From contig NZ_JABMKW010000017.1 in NCBI RefSeq assembly GCF_013204795.1, forward strand, positions 558,001-622,000: 64,000 nucleotides of DNA, written 5' to 3'. A program made the translations under genes and the position numbers. Origin of the DNA: Pedobacter panaciterrae. Its GTDB lineage: Bacteria; Bacteroidota; Bacteroidia; Sphingobacteriales; Sphingobacteriaceae. The notes under the pieces were generated by a model that was not told the DNA's origin, did no database searches, and worked only from the letters and a program-made list of their open reading frames with translations. Below, piece by piece: positions 28,856-37,563 of this stretch; position 1 is the stretch's first letter; every line of letters begins with the position of its first letter.

Positions 28856-28900
28856 TAACAGAAAAAGGCCCCGAAATTTTATCGGGGCCTTTTTCTGTTA
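28856..28900. terminator. Bidirectional terminator between DUF2723 gene and accA
   Basis: Perfect 19-bp inverted repeat (arms 28856-28874, 28882-28900), loop 7 nt, with core GGCCCCGA and A5/T5 tracts on each side. It lies in the 162-bp spacer between the two 96-bp arms, so it ends both convergent transcripts after each has copied one arm. Confidence 0.92.
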
Positions 28901-28939
28901 TTACAAATTTAATTATATAATCCTTTGATTATTTTAGGC

Positions 28940-29035
28940 GGTAGTAAGCGAGTTTTCTGTGAACCGACCTAGCGTTCATTTGGCTCTTTTTCTGAGCCAA
29001 ATTAATGCAGCCGGGGAGCAGAATGCGAGCTTACC
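28940..29035. repeat. Right arm of the 96-bp inverted repeat
   Basis: Inverted copy of 28682-28777 (95/96). Its outer end contains the accA stop codon (29031-29033), so the accA message carries the same element, in the same sense, as the DUF2723 message. No transposase or target-site duplication was found around the pair. Confidence 0.9.
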
Positions 29036-29996
29036 CTTCTACAACAACTCCCATTGCGCAGAATTTATCAATCCTAGTGGCAATCATCTTCTCAGTTTTC
29101 TCCTTAGTAAGCGTTTTCAAATCATCGAGAATCTGCTTTTTAATAGTTCCAGCCATTTGTTCTGGGTTTTGATGTGCACCACCAAGTGGTTCTTTTATAA
29201 TACCATCGATAAGTTTGTTTTCGAACATATCATCAGAAGTCAGCCTTAAACATTCTGCGGCTCTTTCTTTATAATCCCAGCTTCTCCATAGAATTGAAGA
29301 ACAAGATTCCGGAGAGATTACCGAATACCAGGTATGCTCTAACATATACACTTTATCTCCAATACCAATACCCAAAGCTCCCCCAGAGGCACCTTCACCA
29401 ACAACAAAACAAAGGATTGGTACTTTTAGCACAGACATCTCTAATAAGTTTCTGGCAATTGCCTCTCCCTGCCCGCGCTCTTCAGCCTCAAGCCCAGGAT
29501 ATGCACCCATCGTATCTATAAAAGAAATAACAGGTTTGTTGAACTTCTCAGCCAGTCTCATTAGGCGAAGTGCTTTTCTGTAGCCTTCAGGATTAGCCAT
29601 TCCGAAATTACGGTATTGACGCTCTTTTGTGTTTTTCCCTTTCTGATGGCCGATAATCATCACCGTTTTACCATCAATAGTAGCAAATCCACCAATAATT
29701 GCTTTGTCGTCTCCTACAGTCCTGTCGCCATGCATTTCAATAAAATCATCGCAGATCATGCTGATGTAATCTAAAGTCTGAGGCCTTTCCGGATGACGAG
29801 ACATTTGAACTTTTTGCCAGCCTGTTAAATGGCTGTAAAGTGTCTTCTGCGTTTGTTCCAATTTTTCTTCAAGCTCTGCCAAGGTAGCAGACATGTCTAC
29901 TTTTGTCTTATCAGCAACCTGTTTAACCTTTTCAATTTGCTGAACAAGTTCAGCTAAAGGTTTTTCAAAATCAAATGATGTTTTTATCTGTTCCAT
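29031..29996 (-). CDS. accA: Acetyl-CoA carboxylase carboxyltransferase subunit alpha
   Basis: 321 aa, full length. Transfers the carboxyl group from biotin to acetyl-CoA in the first step of fatty acid synthesis, with AccD. Hallmarks: [49 protein letters not shown] region ([20 protein letters not shown]) and [15 protein letters not shown]. The stop codon is within the inverted repeat. Not linked to accD here. Confidence 0.97.
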   Translation of the reverse strand: MEQIKTSFDFEKPLAELVQQIEKVKQVADKTKVDMSATLAELEEKLEQTQKTLYSHLTGWQKVQMSRHPERPQTLDYISMICDDFIEMHGDRTVGDDKAIIGGFATIDGKTVMIIGHQKGKNTKERQYRNFGMANPEGYRKALRLMRLAEKFNKPVISFIDTMGAYPGLEAEERGQGEAIARNLLEMSVLKVPILCFVVGEGASGGALGIGIGDKVYMLEHTWYSVISPESCSSILWRSWDYKERAAECLRLTSDDMFENKLIDGIIKEPLGGAHQNPEQMAGTIKKQILDDLKTLTKEKTEKMIATRIDKFCAMGVVVEG

Positions 29997-30095
29997 AAGC
30001 GGGCTGTAAAAATAGGTATTTTATTTTACCTGTTCAACTCCTTTTTATTGTAGATACAAGTTTACGGTAAGTTTATAATCAGGTCAACCTTTATG

Positions 30096-31505
30096 TTATA
30101 AATCTGTACTTACATGTTTAATAACCTTTGGATCAGTAATCAGAAAATTAGCCAACCCTCCGATAATTAATGAAGTGCCTGCAAGTAACATGGCATTAAT
30201 AGCTTCCTTACCAAAAATTAAATGATAAAGAAAATTTAACCCTCCAGTTGCCGCTATAATTTGTGGAATAACAATAAACATATTAAAGATCCCCATATAC
30301 ATCCCCATTTTCTTTGCATGTATCGCACTTGAAAGCATCGCATAAGGCATAGAAAGTATACTACCCCACGAAATTCCGATTAATATAAAAGAATAAATCA
30401 GATATTCCGGATCACGAATAAAGTACATCGAGATAAACCCAATGCCACCTGCAAGCAAGCTAATCATATGAATATATTTTCTATTGATATCCCGCTTTGC
30501 CGCATATAGTGTTAATATTAAGGCAAAAGCCATCGATGATAAGCCATACATCCCCATACAAGAACCTACAAGATCAGCCGCATTGTTATATGCCTTACTG
30601 GCATCAGCAAACAGTGCTTTTGATGCAACATTACTCATATTATAGGCTTGTTCCATAGGCAATGGTGCTTTAAAAACATGATCAGTTAATGCGGGCGTAG
30701 CCAAACTCCACATAGCAAAAAAAGCGAACCAGCTAAAGAACTGTATTATTCCAAGAAGTGCCATAGTTTTTGGCATATTGGATATACTTTGAAAAATTTC
30801 CTTAACTCCGTTTAAAAGTCCCCTACTCTCATGGTTTGACTTCTTTAGTTCTGCGAGATCTTCCGGAGGATATTCTGAGGTCGTAAAAATGGTGTATAAT
30901 ATTGATAAGAGAAAGACTGCTCCTCCTATAGCAAATGCTATTTTAATTGAAAGAGGAACTATGCCAGGATCAGCAACATTTGATACACCTAATTTATTCA
31001 CTAACCAAGGTAAATTACTAGCGATCCATGTGCCTACCCCGATAATTAAAGTTTGCATTACAAAACCGTAAGACCGTTGAGATTCAGGCAACTTATCGGC
31101 TACAAGGGCTCTAAAAGGCTCCATACTTATATTTATAGATGCATCCAGAACCCACAAACATCCCGCTGCAACCCAAAGTACAGGTGAATGTGGTAAAAAG
31201 AATAAGGTTAAGGTGCTTAAAATGGCTCCTATTAGAAAGAAAGGTTTCCTGCGTCCCCACGTTGGGTGCCATGTCCTGTCGCTTAAATAACCAATTATTG
31301 GCTGCACAAGTAAACCTGTTAGCGGCGCAGCTACCCAAAGCATCGGAATTTCGCCTTCGCTTGCCCCCAGGGTTTGGAAAATTCTTGACATGAACCCACC
31401 TTGTAATGCAAATCCAAATTGTATTCCTAAAAATCCAAAGCTCATATTGAAGATATTCCAAAAGGATAATCTTGGTTTAGCTAGTTTAATGCTACTCTTT
31501 TCCAT
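30096..31505 (-). CDS. MFS sugar transporter, SLC45/GPH type (maltose uptake)
   Basis: A 469-aa inner-membrane carrier with 12 predicted helices. GWRRP-type loop 2-3 is represented by GYLSDRTWHPTWGRRKPFF, characteristic of the SLC45/GPH-like branch that carries disaccharides. The frame extends 4 codons to TTG at 31517; the ATG at 31505 (MEKSSIKLAKPRLSF) is preferred. It is the last gene of the maltodextrin operon, 48 bp after the GH65 gene, so maltose or short maltodextrins are its likely substrate (inference from context). Confidence 0.88.
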   Translation of the reverse strand: MEKSSIKLAKPRLSFWNIFNMSFGFLGIQFGFALQGGFMSRIFQTLGASEGEIPMLWVAAPLTGLLVQPIIGYLSDRTWHPTWGRRKPFFLIGAILSTLTLFFLPHSPVLWVAAGCLWVLDASINISMEPFRALVADKLPESQRSYGFVMQTLIIGVGTWIASNLPWLVNKLGVSNVADPGIVPLSIKIAFAIGGAVFLLSILYTIFTTSEYPPEDLAELKKSNHESRGLLNGVKEIFQSISNMPKTMALLGIIQFFSWFAFFAMWSLATPALTDHVFKAPLPMEQAYNMSNVASKALFADASKAYNNAADLVGSCMGMYGLSSMAFALILTLYAAKRDINRKYIHMISLLAGGIGFISMYFIRDPEYLIYSFILIGISWGSILSMPYAMLSSAIHAKKMGMYMGIFNMFIVIPQIIAATGGLNFLYHLIFGKEAINAMLLAGTSLIIGGLANFLITDPKVIKHVSTDL

Positions 31506-31553
31506 ATTAAAATTCAATCATTTGTGCAGATGAAGACATAACTTTAACTCTTA

Positions 31554-33872
31554 TCATACCACTGTTCCATTATAAGAAATCACCTTTTCACCTTTGGGAA
31601 TACTATATAATTCATTGAATATAAGCACTTCAAGGGTTTGCTCTGAATTGTTGATGATGATAATTTGGCGTATAGTTATCTTTATTTTTAATTGTACTCC
31701 TCTAAAACCAATGGTAAACGAAAAAGAATCCCACTGTTTAGGTAAAAACGGACTGAACTTTAGTTGATTGTTTCTTACACGCATTCCTGCAAATCCTTCA
31801 ACAATACTCATCCAGGTACCTGCCATAGAAGTGATGTGCAGGCCGTCTTCTGTATCATTATTATAATCATCCAAGTCCAAACGCGCTGTACGTAAGTAAA
31901 ATTCATAAGCTCGTTGCTCGTCGTTAAGTTTTGCTGCTAATATGCTATGCACACAGGGTGAGAGCGAGCTTTCATGAACAGTTCTGCTTTCATAAAAATC
32001 GAAGTTCTTCCTTAAGGTTTCCAATTCATAATCATCTTCAAAGAAATACATTCCCTGTAGCACATCCGCCTGTTTAATGAAACCCGATCGTAATATTCTA
32101 TCCCAACTCCATTTTTGATTAAGAGGCCGTTCTTCCGCCGCCAAGTCCTTAACCAGAATCTGCTCCTTATCCATAAAACCATCCTGTTGTAAAAATACTC
32201 CTGTATTTTCATCATAAGGATAATACATATTGGTAACTATTTTGGTCCAGTCGGCAAACTCCAGCTCCGCATTCAGATTTGCATTTAATATTACGTTCTG
32301 GTATTGCTCAGGGTATTTTTCCTTCACTATTTCCGCCACTTCAACAGTATATTTCAGGCACCACGCTGCTAGTGTATTGGTATACCAGTTGTTATTAACG
32401 TTATTCTCGTATTCGTTTGGCCCAGTTACCCCCAGCATTACATACTTATTCTTTTCTGTACTCCAATTAACCCTTTGTTTCCAAAAACGAGCAATGCCAA
32501 TCAAAACTTCTAATCCATATTCACTTAAGTAACTTTCATCACCAGTATAACGGACATAGTTAAATATGGCAAAAGCTATGGCTCCATTTCTATGAATTTC
32601 TTCGAAAGTTATCTCCCATTCATTGTGGCACTCTTCTCCGTTCATTGTTACCATCGGATATAGCGCGGCCCCATCTTTAAAACCAAGCTTTGATGCGTTT
32701 TCAATTGCCTTTTGAAGATGTTTATAGCGATATACCAATAAGTTTTTAGCTACTTCCTGAGGAGCTGTTGATAAATAGAAAGGAATACAATAGGCTTCGG
32801 TATCCCAATAAGTTGAGCCACCATACTTTTCTCCCGTAAACCCTTTAGGTCCGATATTTAACCTTGCATCTTTACCCGTATAAGTTTGATTTAATTGAAA
32901 TATGTTAAATCTAATTGCTTGCTGAGCAGCAACATCACCAGCAATGACAATATCGCTTTCCTGCCATTTAACTGCCCACGCATCTGAGTGTTCTTTCAGC
33001 AACTGTTCAAAACCCTTGGCAGAAGCTTGATCGATTACTTGTTTTGATCTTTCAATTAGCACCTGCTTCTCGTGATTCTCGGAAGTTAGATTGGATACAA
33101 TTTTATAAACATCAATCACATCGCCCTGCTTAACATTTACCTTAACTGTTTGGCCAAGGTATTTTTCACTCACAACCGGACTTAAGCTTACACTTTCATT
33201 ATTTATCAGTATGGTTGATCTTGCACTCGTGCAAACATCAAAATCAGTTTTTTTTGTTTTTAGTAATAAATAATCGGTATTCTTATCCTGCTCTTTACTT
33301 ACCTCATTCCAGAACTTTTCATCATAATTGGAGTCTTCATTCTTTACATCTCCATCAATAAAAGAAGTAACAGATAATACAATGTTTTCAAAGTTTAGTG
33401 GCACCAATTGATAATGTAATGCTCCCACTTCATCATCTATAATACTGCAAAATCGTTTGGCAATAACTTTAACAGCTTTCCCATTTTTATTTTCGGCAAT
33501 AAATGAGCGTGTAAGATACCCCTCCTTCATATTTAATACACGTTTGAAGGCTGTAACCTTACAGTTATTGAGGTCAAGGGTCTCATCCCCAATCCTAATG
33601 TCAATACCTACCCAGTTTGTGGCATTAAGAACTTTAGCAAAATATTCAGGATAGCCATTTTTCCACCATCCAACACGGGTTTTATCTGGATAATAGATTC
33701 CTGCCACATAATTTCCCTGAAGGGTTTCTCCTGAATAAGCTTCCTCAAAATTAGCACGCTGTCCCATCCGACCATTGCCGATGCTAAAAATGCTTTCTGA
33801 TATTTTATTTAAATGTGGATCAAAGCCTTCCTCTATAATATTCCATTCATCTGGTTTTATATAATTCTTCAT
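31554..33872 (-). CDS. GH65 disaccharide phosphorylase, probably maltose phosphorylase
   Basis: 772 aa, the normal family length. N-terminal beta-sandwich, (alpha/alpha)6 barrel and C-terminal domain. The barrel contains GFTGEKYGGSTYWDTEAY, a substrate-site motif, and EECHNEWEITFEEIHRNG with the likely catalytic Glu near residue 418-420. No signal peptide, so cytoplasmic. It should split maltose with phosphate to glucose and beta-glucose 1-phosphate. Family members also act on trehalose or kojibiose; the neighbouring susCD, GH13 and beta-phosphoglucomutase favour maltose. Confidence 0.9.
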   Translation of the reverse strand: MKNYIKPDEWNIIEEGFDPHLNKISESIFSIGNGRMGQRANFEEAYSGETLQGNYVAGIYYPDKTRVGWWKNGYPEYFAKVLNATNWVGIDIRIGDETLDLNNCKVTAFKRVLNMKEGYLTRSFIAENKNGKAVKVIAKRFCSIIDDEVGALHYQLVPLNFENIVLSVTSFIDGDVKNEDSNYDEKFWNEVSKEQDKNTDYLLLKTKKTDFDVCTSARSTILINNESVSLSPVVSEKYLGQTVKVNVKQGDVIDVYKIVSNLTSENHEKQVLIERSKQVIDQASAKGFEQLLKEHSDAWAVKWQESDIVIAGDVAAQQAIRFNIFQLNQTYTGKDARLNIGPKGFTGEKYGGSTYWDTEAYCIPFYLSTAPQEVAKNLLVYRYKHLQKAIENASKLGFKDGAALYPMVTMNGEECHNEWEITFEEIHRNGAIAFAIFNYVRYTGDESYLSEYGLEVLIGIARFWKQRVNWSTEKNKYVMLGVTGPNEYENNVNNNWYTNTLAAWCLKYTVEVAEIVKEKYPEQYQNVILNANLNAELEFADWTKIVTNMYYPYDENTGVFLQQDGFMDKEQILVKDLAAEERPLNQKWSWDRILRSGFIKQADVLQGMYFFEDDYELETLRKNFDFYESRTVHESSLSPCVHSILAAKLNDEQRAYEFYLRTARLDLDDYNNDTEDGLHITSMAGTWMSIVEGFAGMRVRNNQLKFSPFLPKQWDSFSFTIGFRGVQLKIKITIRQIIIINNSEQTLEVLIFNELYSIPKGEKVISYNGTVV

Positions 33873-33923
33873 CGTCTATTCTTCTCTGGTAGTTAATGTT
33901 AATTGGCCTTATGCATTTTCAAA

Positions 33924-34589
33924 TTAATTATTCCTTAGGGCAAGGATTTTACTAAGTGTAATCTCTGACAAGTCTTTTGCTATTAAGTGCGTTTCTTTCA
34001 GATGTTCTTCATCACCTATTCCAATAACTTTCATATTTCCAGCAAGTGCAGCCATTACCCCTGCTTGCGCATCTTCAAATACAACACAGTTTTCAGGTTC
34101 TGTATTTAACATTTCTGCCGCTTTCAAAAAAACTTCTGGATCTGGTTTGGAGGTTGTTACTGAATTACCATCCACAATTGCATCAAAGAAATGTGCAAGA
34201 TTGGTACGCTGTAAAATAATAGATGAGTTTTTACTTGCCGATCCTAAAGCGATTTTTATACCTGAAGATTTTAATTCGGTTAATAATGTTAAAGAACCAG
34301 GCAGCACCTCATCTGTTGTCATTTTATTGATCATAGCTACATACCATGAATTTTTGAGACTTGCTAATTCTTCTTTTTCTTCAGCAGATTTCTGCATACC
34401 ACCCCAATCCAAAATCATTTCTAATGAACGCATTCTGTTTACTCCTTTTAATTGCTCATTTTGCAATTGAGTAAAATCAAAGCCCAATGAATTGGCCAGC
34501 TGTTTCCATGCTTTATAATGATAAACTGCTGTATCTACCAATACTCCATCAAGATCGAATATGCAGGCTATTTGTTGTGTATGTTGCAT
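33924..34589 (-). CDS. pgmB: Beta-phosphoglucomutase
   Basis: A 221-aa HAD-superfamily enzyme. DxD motif FDLDGVLVDT with Asp12 (nucleophile) and Asp14 (acid/base), substrate-loop GVNRMRSLEMIL, motif II GSASKNSS, Lys-containing TSKPDPEVFLKAAEML and Mg-binding FEDAQAGV. Converts the beta-glucose 1-phosphate made by the GH65 enzyme to glucose 6-phosphate. It directly abuts the stop of the GH13 gene (0-bp gap) and precedes the GH65 gene by 51 bp. Confidence 0.95.
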   Translation of the reverse strand: MQHTQQIACIFDLDGVLVDTAVYHYKAWKQLANSLGFDFTQLQNEQLKGVNRMRSLEMILDWGGMQKSAEEKEELASLKNSWYVAMINKMTTDEVLPGSLTLLTELKSSGIKIALGSASKNSSIILQRTNLAHFFDAIVDGNSVTTSKPDPEVFLKAAEMLNTEPENCVVFEDAQAGVMAALAGNMKVIGIGDEEHLKETHLIAKDLSEITLSKILALRNN

Positions 34590-36437
34590 CTAGTTTAATT
34601 CTAAAACAAGTGTTGTTTTTGCGGGAACTGAAATGGTTTTAATACTGCCTAATTTTTCTTTTGTGAGGACATTAGTGGCAGAAGTAAACTTTGAGAGACG
34701 CTGCTCAAAACGAGAGGTATCTAACTCTTTTACTTTATCTTCCGTGTTAACAACAATCATGACATCTTTTTTACCAACTTCAGTATATCTGAAATAAGTG
34801 TACAATCCATCTTCAGGTACAAATTGCATTAACTTACCTGTTTGCAATGCTATACTCCCTTTTCTATAGTTGGCAAGAATACTGATATGATTCCATGCTT
34901 CATTTTCCTGAACCGTGCGACCGTTCTTTGTAAATTTATCAGTCTTATCTCCCTCCCATCCACCTGGAAAATCAGAGCGCACCAATCCATCAGGGTTAGA
35001 AAAGTTTTTCATTAGTATTTCTGTGCCATAATAGATTTGAGGTATTCCGCGCATGGTTAATAAAATAGACATACCTGTTTTGAATTTATTAAGGTCTTCA
35101 CCAACCATAGAATAAAACCTACTCATATCATGATTGTCAAGGAAGACTACATTCTGGTCTGCATCCTTATAAAGGAAGTCTTGAGCAATGGTGGTGTAAA
35201 GCCTAAAGATCCCATCAGTCCATCCCGACTTCCCATTCAAGGCTTCATAAATTGCATTTTTGATAACCGCATCGGTTATTCCTGGCAATTCGGTATCAAA
35301 GCCTGGCCTTACGGTGCTTCCCCCAGTAAAAAAAGCTTGAGCTGCAACAGAATTCACAAGCGTTTCACCAAAAATAGATAGGGTCGGGAATTCGGCCTTT
35401 AGTTTTTTAGCCCAATCTCTCATATATTCAGGTTCATTATACGGATAAGTATCTAATCTTAATCCATCAATACCTGCATATTCAATCCACCAGATGTGAT
35501 TTTGAGTAATGTAATTTTGAACGTATAGGTTTTTCTGATTGAAATCTGGCATTGAAGGCACGAACCACCCGTCAAGCATTTTTTTCTTATCTGTTTCAGA
35601 AGCATGCGGATCCATTACAGGCTCATCACGATAGCTGGTTTGTGTATAAGTCGGCCATTGATTAACCCAATCTTTCATTGGCATATCATTATAGAACCAA
35701 TGACCGGTTCCCATATGGTTATGCACAACATCCTTAATCACCTTTAGCCCTTTTTCGTGTGCTTTATTAACATATGTTTTGTAAAGCTCTAAGGTGCCAT
35801 AGCGCGGATCAATTTTATAATGATTGGTAGCAGCATAGCCATGATATGAAGCAAGTGGCATATCATTTTCAATTTCCGGTGTCATCCAGATGGTGGTAAT
35901 ACCGAGGTCTTTTAAATAATCGAGTTTACCAATTAATCCTTGCAGGTCACCACCATGACGGTAATACATCGAATCGCGATTCAACTTAGTTTCGCGCATG
36001 CCCTTTATTACATCATTAGATTTATCACCATTTGCAAAACGGTCTGGCATTAACAGATAAATAAGATCTTTACTTGTTACTCCCTGAATTCGGGACGAAG
36101 ATTGTTCTTTGTTTTTAAGTTCGTAAACATATTGCAGCTTCTTTTTGCCATTTTTATTAAATACAATCGGGAATTTACCTGCCTTAGCTTCTGCGGATAT
36201 TTCAAGATCAAGGAAAAGATAATTTGGGTTTTCAACTTTATGAATTTCTGCAAGTTTCACTCCAGGATAGTTGATCTCTGCCTCTAAAGCAGCTATCTCA
36301 GTGCCATGTACAAGAAGTTGTAACTTGGGATTGTACATTCCAACCCACCAAAACATAGGTTCAACACGTTCTAGCTTTTGGGCATTAACCCTTGTCGTTA
36401 ATAAGACTAGAAACAATAGAATAAATGATTTCCTCAT
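34590..36437 (-). CDS. GH13 alpha-amylase-family enzyme, periplasmic (SusA/neopullulanase-like)
   Basis: 615 aa with signal peptide MRKSFILLFLVLLTTRVNAQ and no lipobox, so periplasmic. An N-terminal beta domain (about 22-120) is followed by the catalytic barrel: nucleophile Asp329 (GLRLDTY), acid/base Glu358 (IFGETLV) and transition-state Asp437 (FLDNHDM). This is the neopullulanase/cyclomaltodextrinase type. It trims imported maltodextrins to maltose and glucose. Separated from the susE-like gene by 93 bp containing a hairpin. Confidence 0.92.
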   Translation of the reverse strand: MRKSFILLFLVLLTTRVNAQKLERVEPMFWWVGMYNPKLQLLVHGTEIAALEAEINYPGVKLAEIHKVENPNYLFLDLEISAEAKAGKFPIVFNKNGKKKLQYVYELKNKEQSSSRIQGVTSKDLIYLLMPDRFANGDKSNDVIKGMRETKLNRDSMYYRHGGDLQGLIGKLDYLKDLGITTIWMTPEIENDMPLASYHGYAATNHYKIDPRYGTLELYKTYVNKAHEKGLKVIKDVVHNHMGTGHWFYNDMPMKDWVNQWPTYTQTSYRDEPVMDPHASETDKKKMLDGWFVPSMPDFNQKNLYVQNYITQNHIWWIEYAGIDGLRLDTYPYNEPEYMRDWAKKLKAEFPTLSIFGETLVNSVAAQAFFTGGSTVRPGFDTELPGITDAVIKNAIYEALNGKSGWTDGIFRLYTTIAQDFLYKDADQNVVFLDNHDMSRFYSMVGEDLNKFKTGMSILLTMRGIPQIYYGTEILMKNFSNPDGLVRSDFPGGWEGDKTDKFTKNGRTVQENEAWNHISILANYRKGSIALQTGKLMQFVPEDGLYTYFRYTEVGKKDVMIVVNTEDKVKELDTSRFEQRLSKFTSATNVLTKEKLGSIKTISVPAKTTLVLELN

Positions 36438-36483
36438 TTTTTAAGTTTAATCGGTTATAAAAAATATGAGATTAGGCGATATA

Positions 36484-36513
36484 TACCCCGCAAAGATTGA
36501 GCATTGCGGGGTA
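36484..36513. promoter_or_regulatory. Intercistronic hairpin between susE-like gene and GH13 gene
   Basis: Arms TACCCCGCAA (36484-36493) and TTGCGGGGTA (36504-36513), perfect 10 bp, loop 10 nt. There is no strong T-tract, so it may act as a partial terminator or an mRNA-end stabiliser that lets susCDE be expressed at a higher level than the downstream enzymes. Confidence 0.65.
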
Positions 36514-36530
36514 ATATCTATATATGAAAG

Positions 36531-37538
36531 TTAGTTTTTAACCAGGGTATACTTCAAATTGTTTACGTCGAATGTAACGGTATAACTACCTCCCGAAGTA
36601 ACTTTAATATTGCCTCCATTAAAAACTGCAGTTCCACCACTACCGCCATAGTTCACATCCCATTTATGATCTTGCCTGAATTTCATTTCACCAATTTTTA
36701 AATCAGCTGTAACTGTCCAAACGCCATGGGCATAGGCCATATCTGTATCTCCATCCCATCCTTTTGGTGTTGCATCTCCAATAAGTGCAAACACTATTGG
36801 AGTAATTTCTATTTGATTTTTGTTTAAATCAACAAAAAGCTGAAATGCACCTGCAGCAGGAGCTTTAAAATTATCACCTGCAGTCGGACTTATTTTACCA
36901 CCCCCCGCATCTCCATAAGCAATATCCCATTTTTTAGCTGGCGTAATTTTAAATTCAAGATTACCCGGAGTAAATCCAATTACGCCCTTAAATTCACCAT
37001 TCCCTGTAGGAGAAATTAGGCTGTCTGCTGTTTGTGGATTCCAGCCCTGATATGCACCAGGAACATAAATCCATGTAGTTAACGGGAACGGTCGTGCACT
37101 AAGTGTTAATGCATTACTGTAAACCGGCGCTACAGCACTGGAAATTGACGACTTAATCCTCATTTCTATTTCTGAATTTTCAGTAAATGATAAATTCAGT
37201 GCCAGCAACAAATTATTAAAATCAACACCCTTAAATACTTTAGAGAGTGCATTTGCTTCTAAGGCAACTTCTTTAGGTGTTTTAAAGTCCGTCCCTTTAA
37301 CTGCCAATTGAAGCACATTTGTAATACCAGCCTGATATCCGAATGATGCATTAGTTAAATCAAGTGTAATTACATCGGTATTTAGCTTAGCCTTATCCAA
37401 TACCAATGTAGATACAGATGACTTTAAAGTTCCCGGGGTACCCGAGGAGGCAACTACCTTTGTTTCCTCTTTTTTACAAGACCAAAGCCCTATGGTTATT
37501 AAACCTAAAGCAATGGATTTTATGATTAGTGATTTCAT
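36531..37538 (-). CDS. SusE/SusF-type outer-membrane starch-binding lipoprotein
   Basis: 335 aa. Lipoprotein signal ending LWSC (Cys21). An N-terminal SusE-type domain (about 30-150) is followed by two tandem carbohydrate-binding modules with matching motifs: ITPAKKWDIAYGDAGGGKI and FRQDHKWDVNYGGSGGTAV, each preceded by a Trp-containing loop. Such proteins hold maltodextrin on the cell surface next to SusCD. Located 25 bp after susD. One protein appears to serve where the classical locus has separate SusE and SusF. Confidence 0.9.
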   Translation of the reverse strand: MKSLIIKSIALGLITIGLWSCKKEETKVVASSGTPGTLKSSVSTLVLDKAKLNTDVITLDLTNASFGYQAGITNVLQLAVKGTDFKTPKEVALEANALSKVFKGVDFNNLLLALNLSFTENSEIEMRIKSSISSAVAPVYSNALTLSARPFPLTTWIYVPGAYQGWNPQTADSLISPTGNGEFKGVIGFTPGNLEFKITPAKKWDIAYGDAGGGKISPTAGDNFKAPAAGAFQLFVDLNKNQIEITPIVFALIGDATPKGWDGDTDMAYAHGVWTVTADLKIGEMKFRQDHKWDVNYGGSGGTAVFNGGNIKVTSGGSYTVTFDVNNLKYTLVKN

Positions 37539-37563
37539 CTCAATAATTCTTCTTTATGTTAAA

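Noticed and set aside
28682..29035. Insertion sequence or MITE with 96-bp terminal repeats
   Set aside because: No transposase frame inside and no direct target duplication at the ends (flanks differ). A past mobile origin is possible but not shown, so it is reported as a repeat only.
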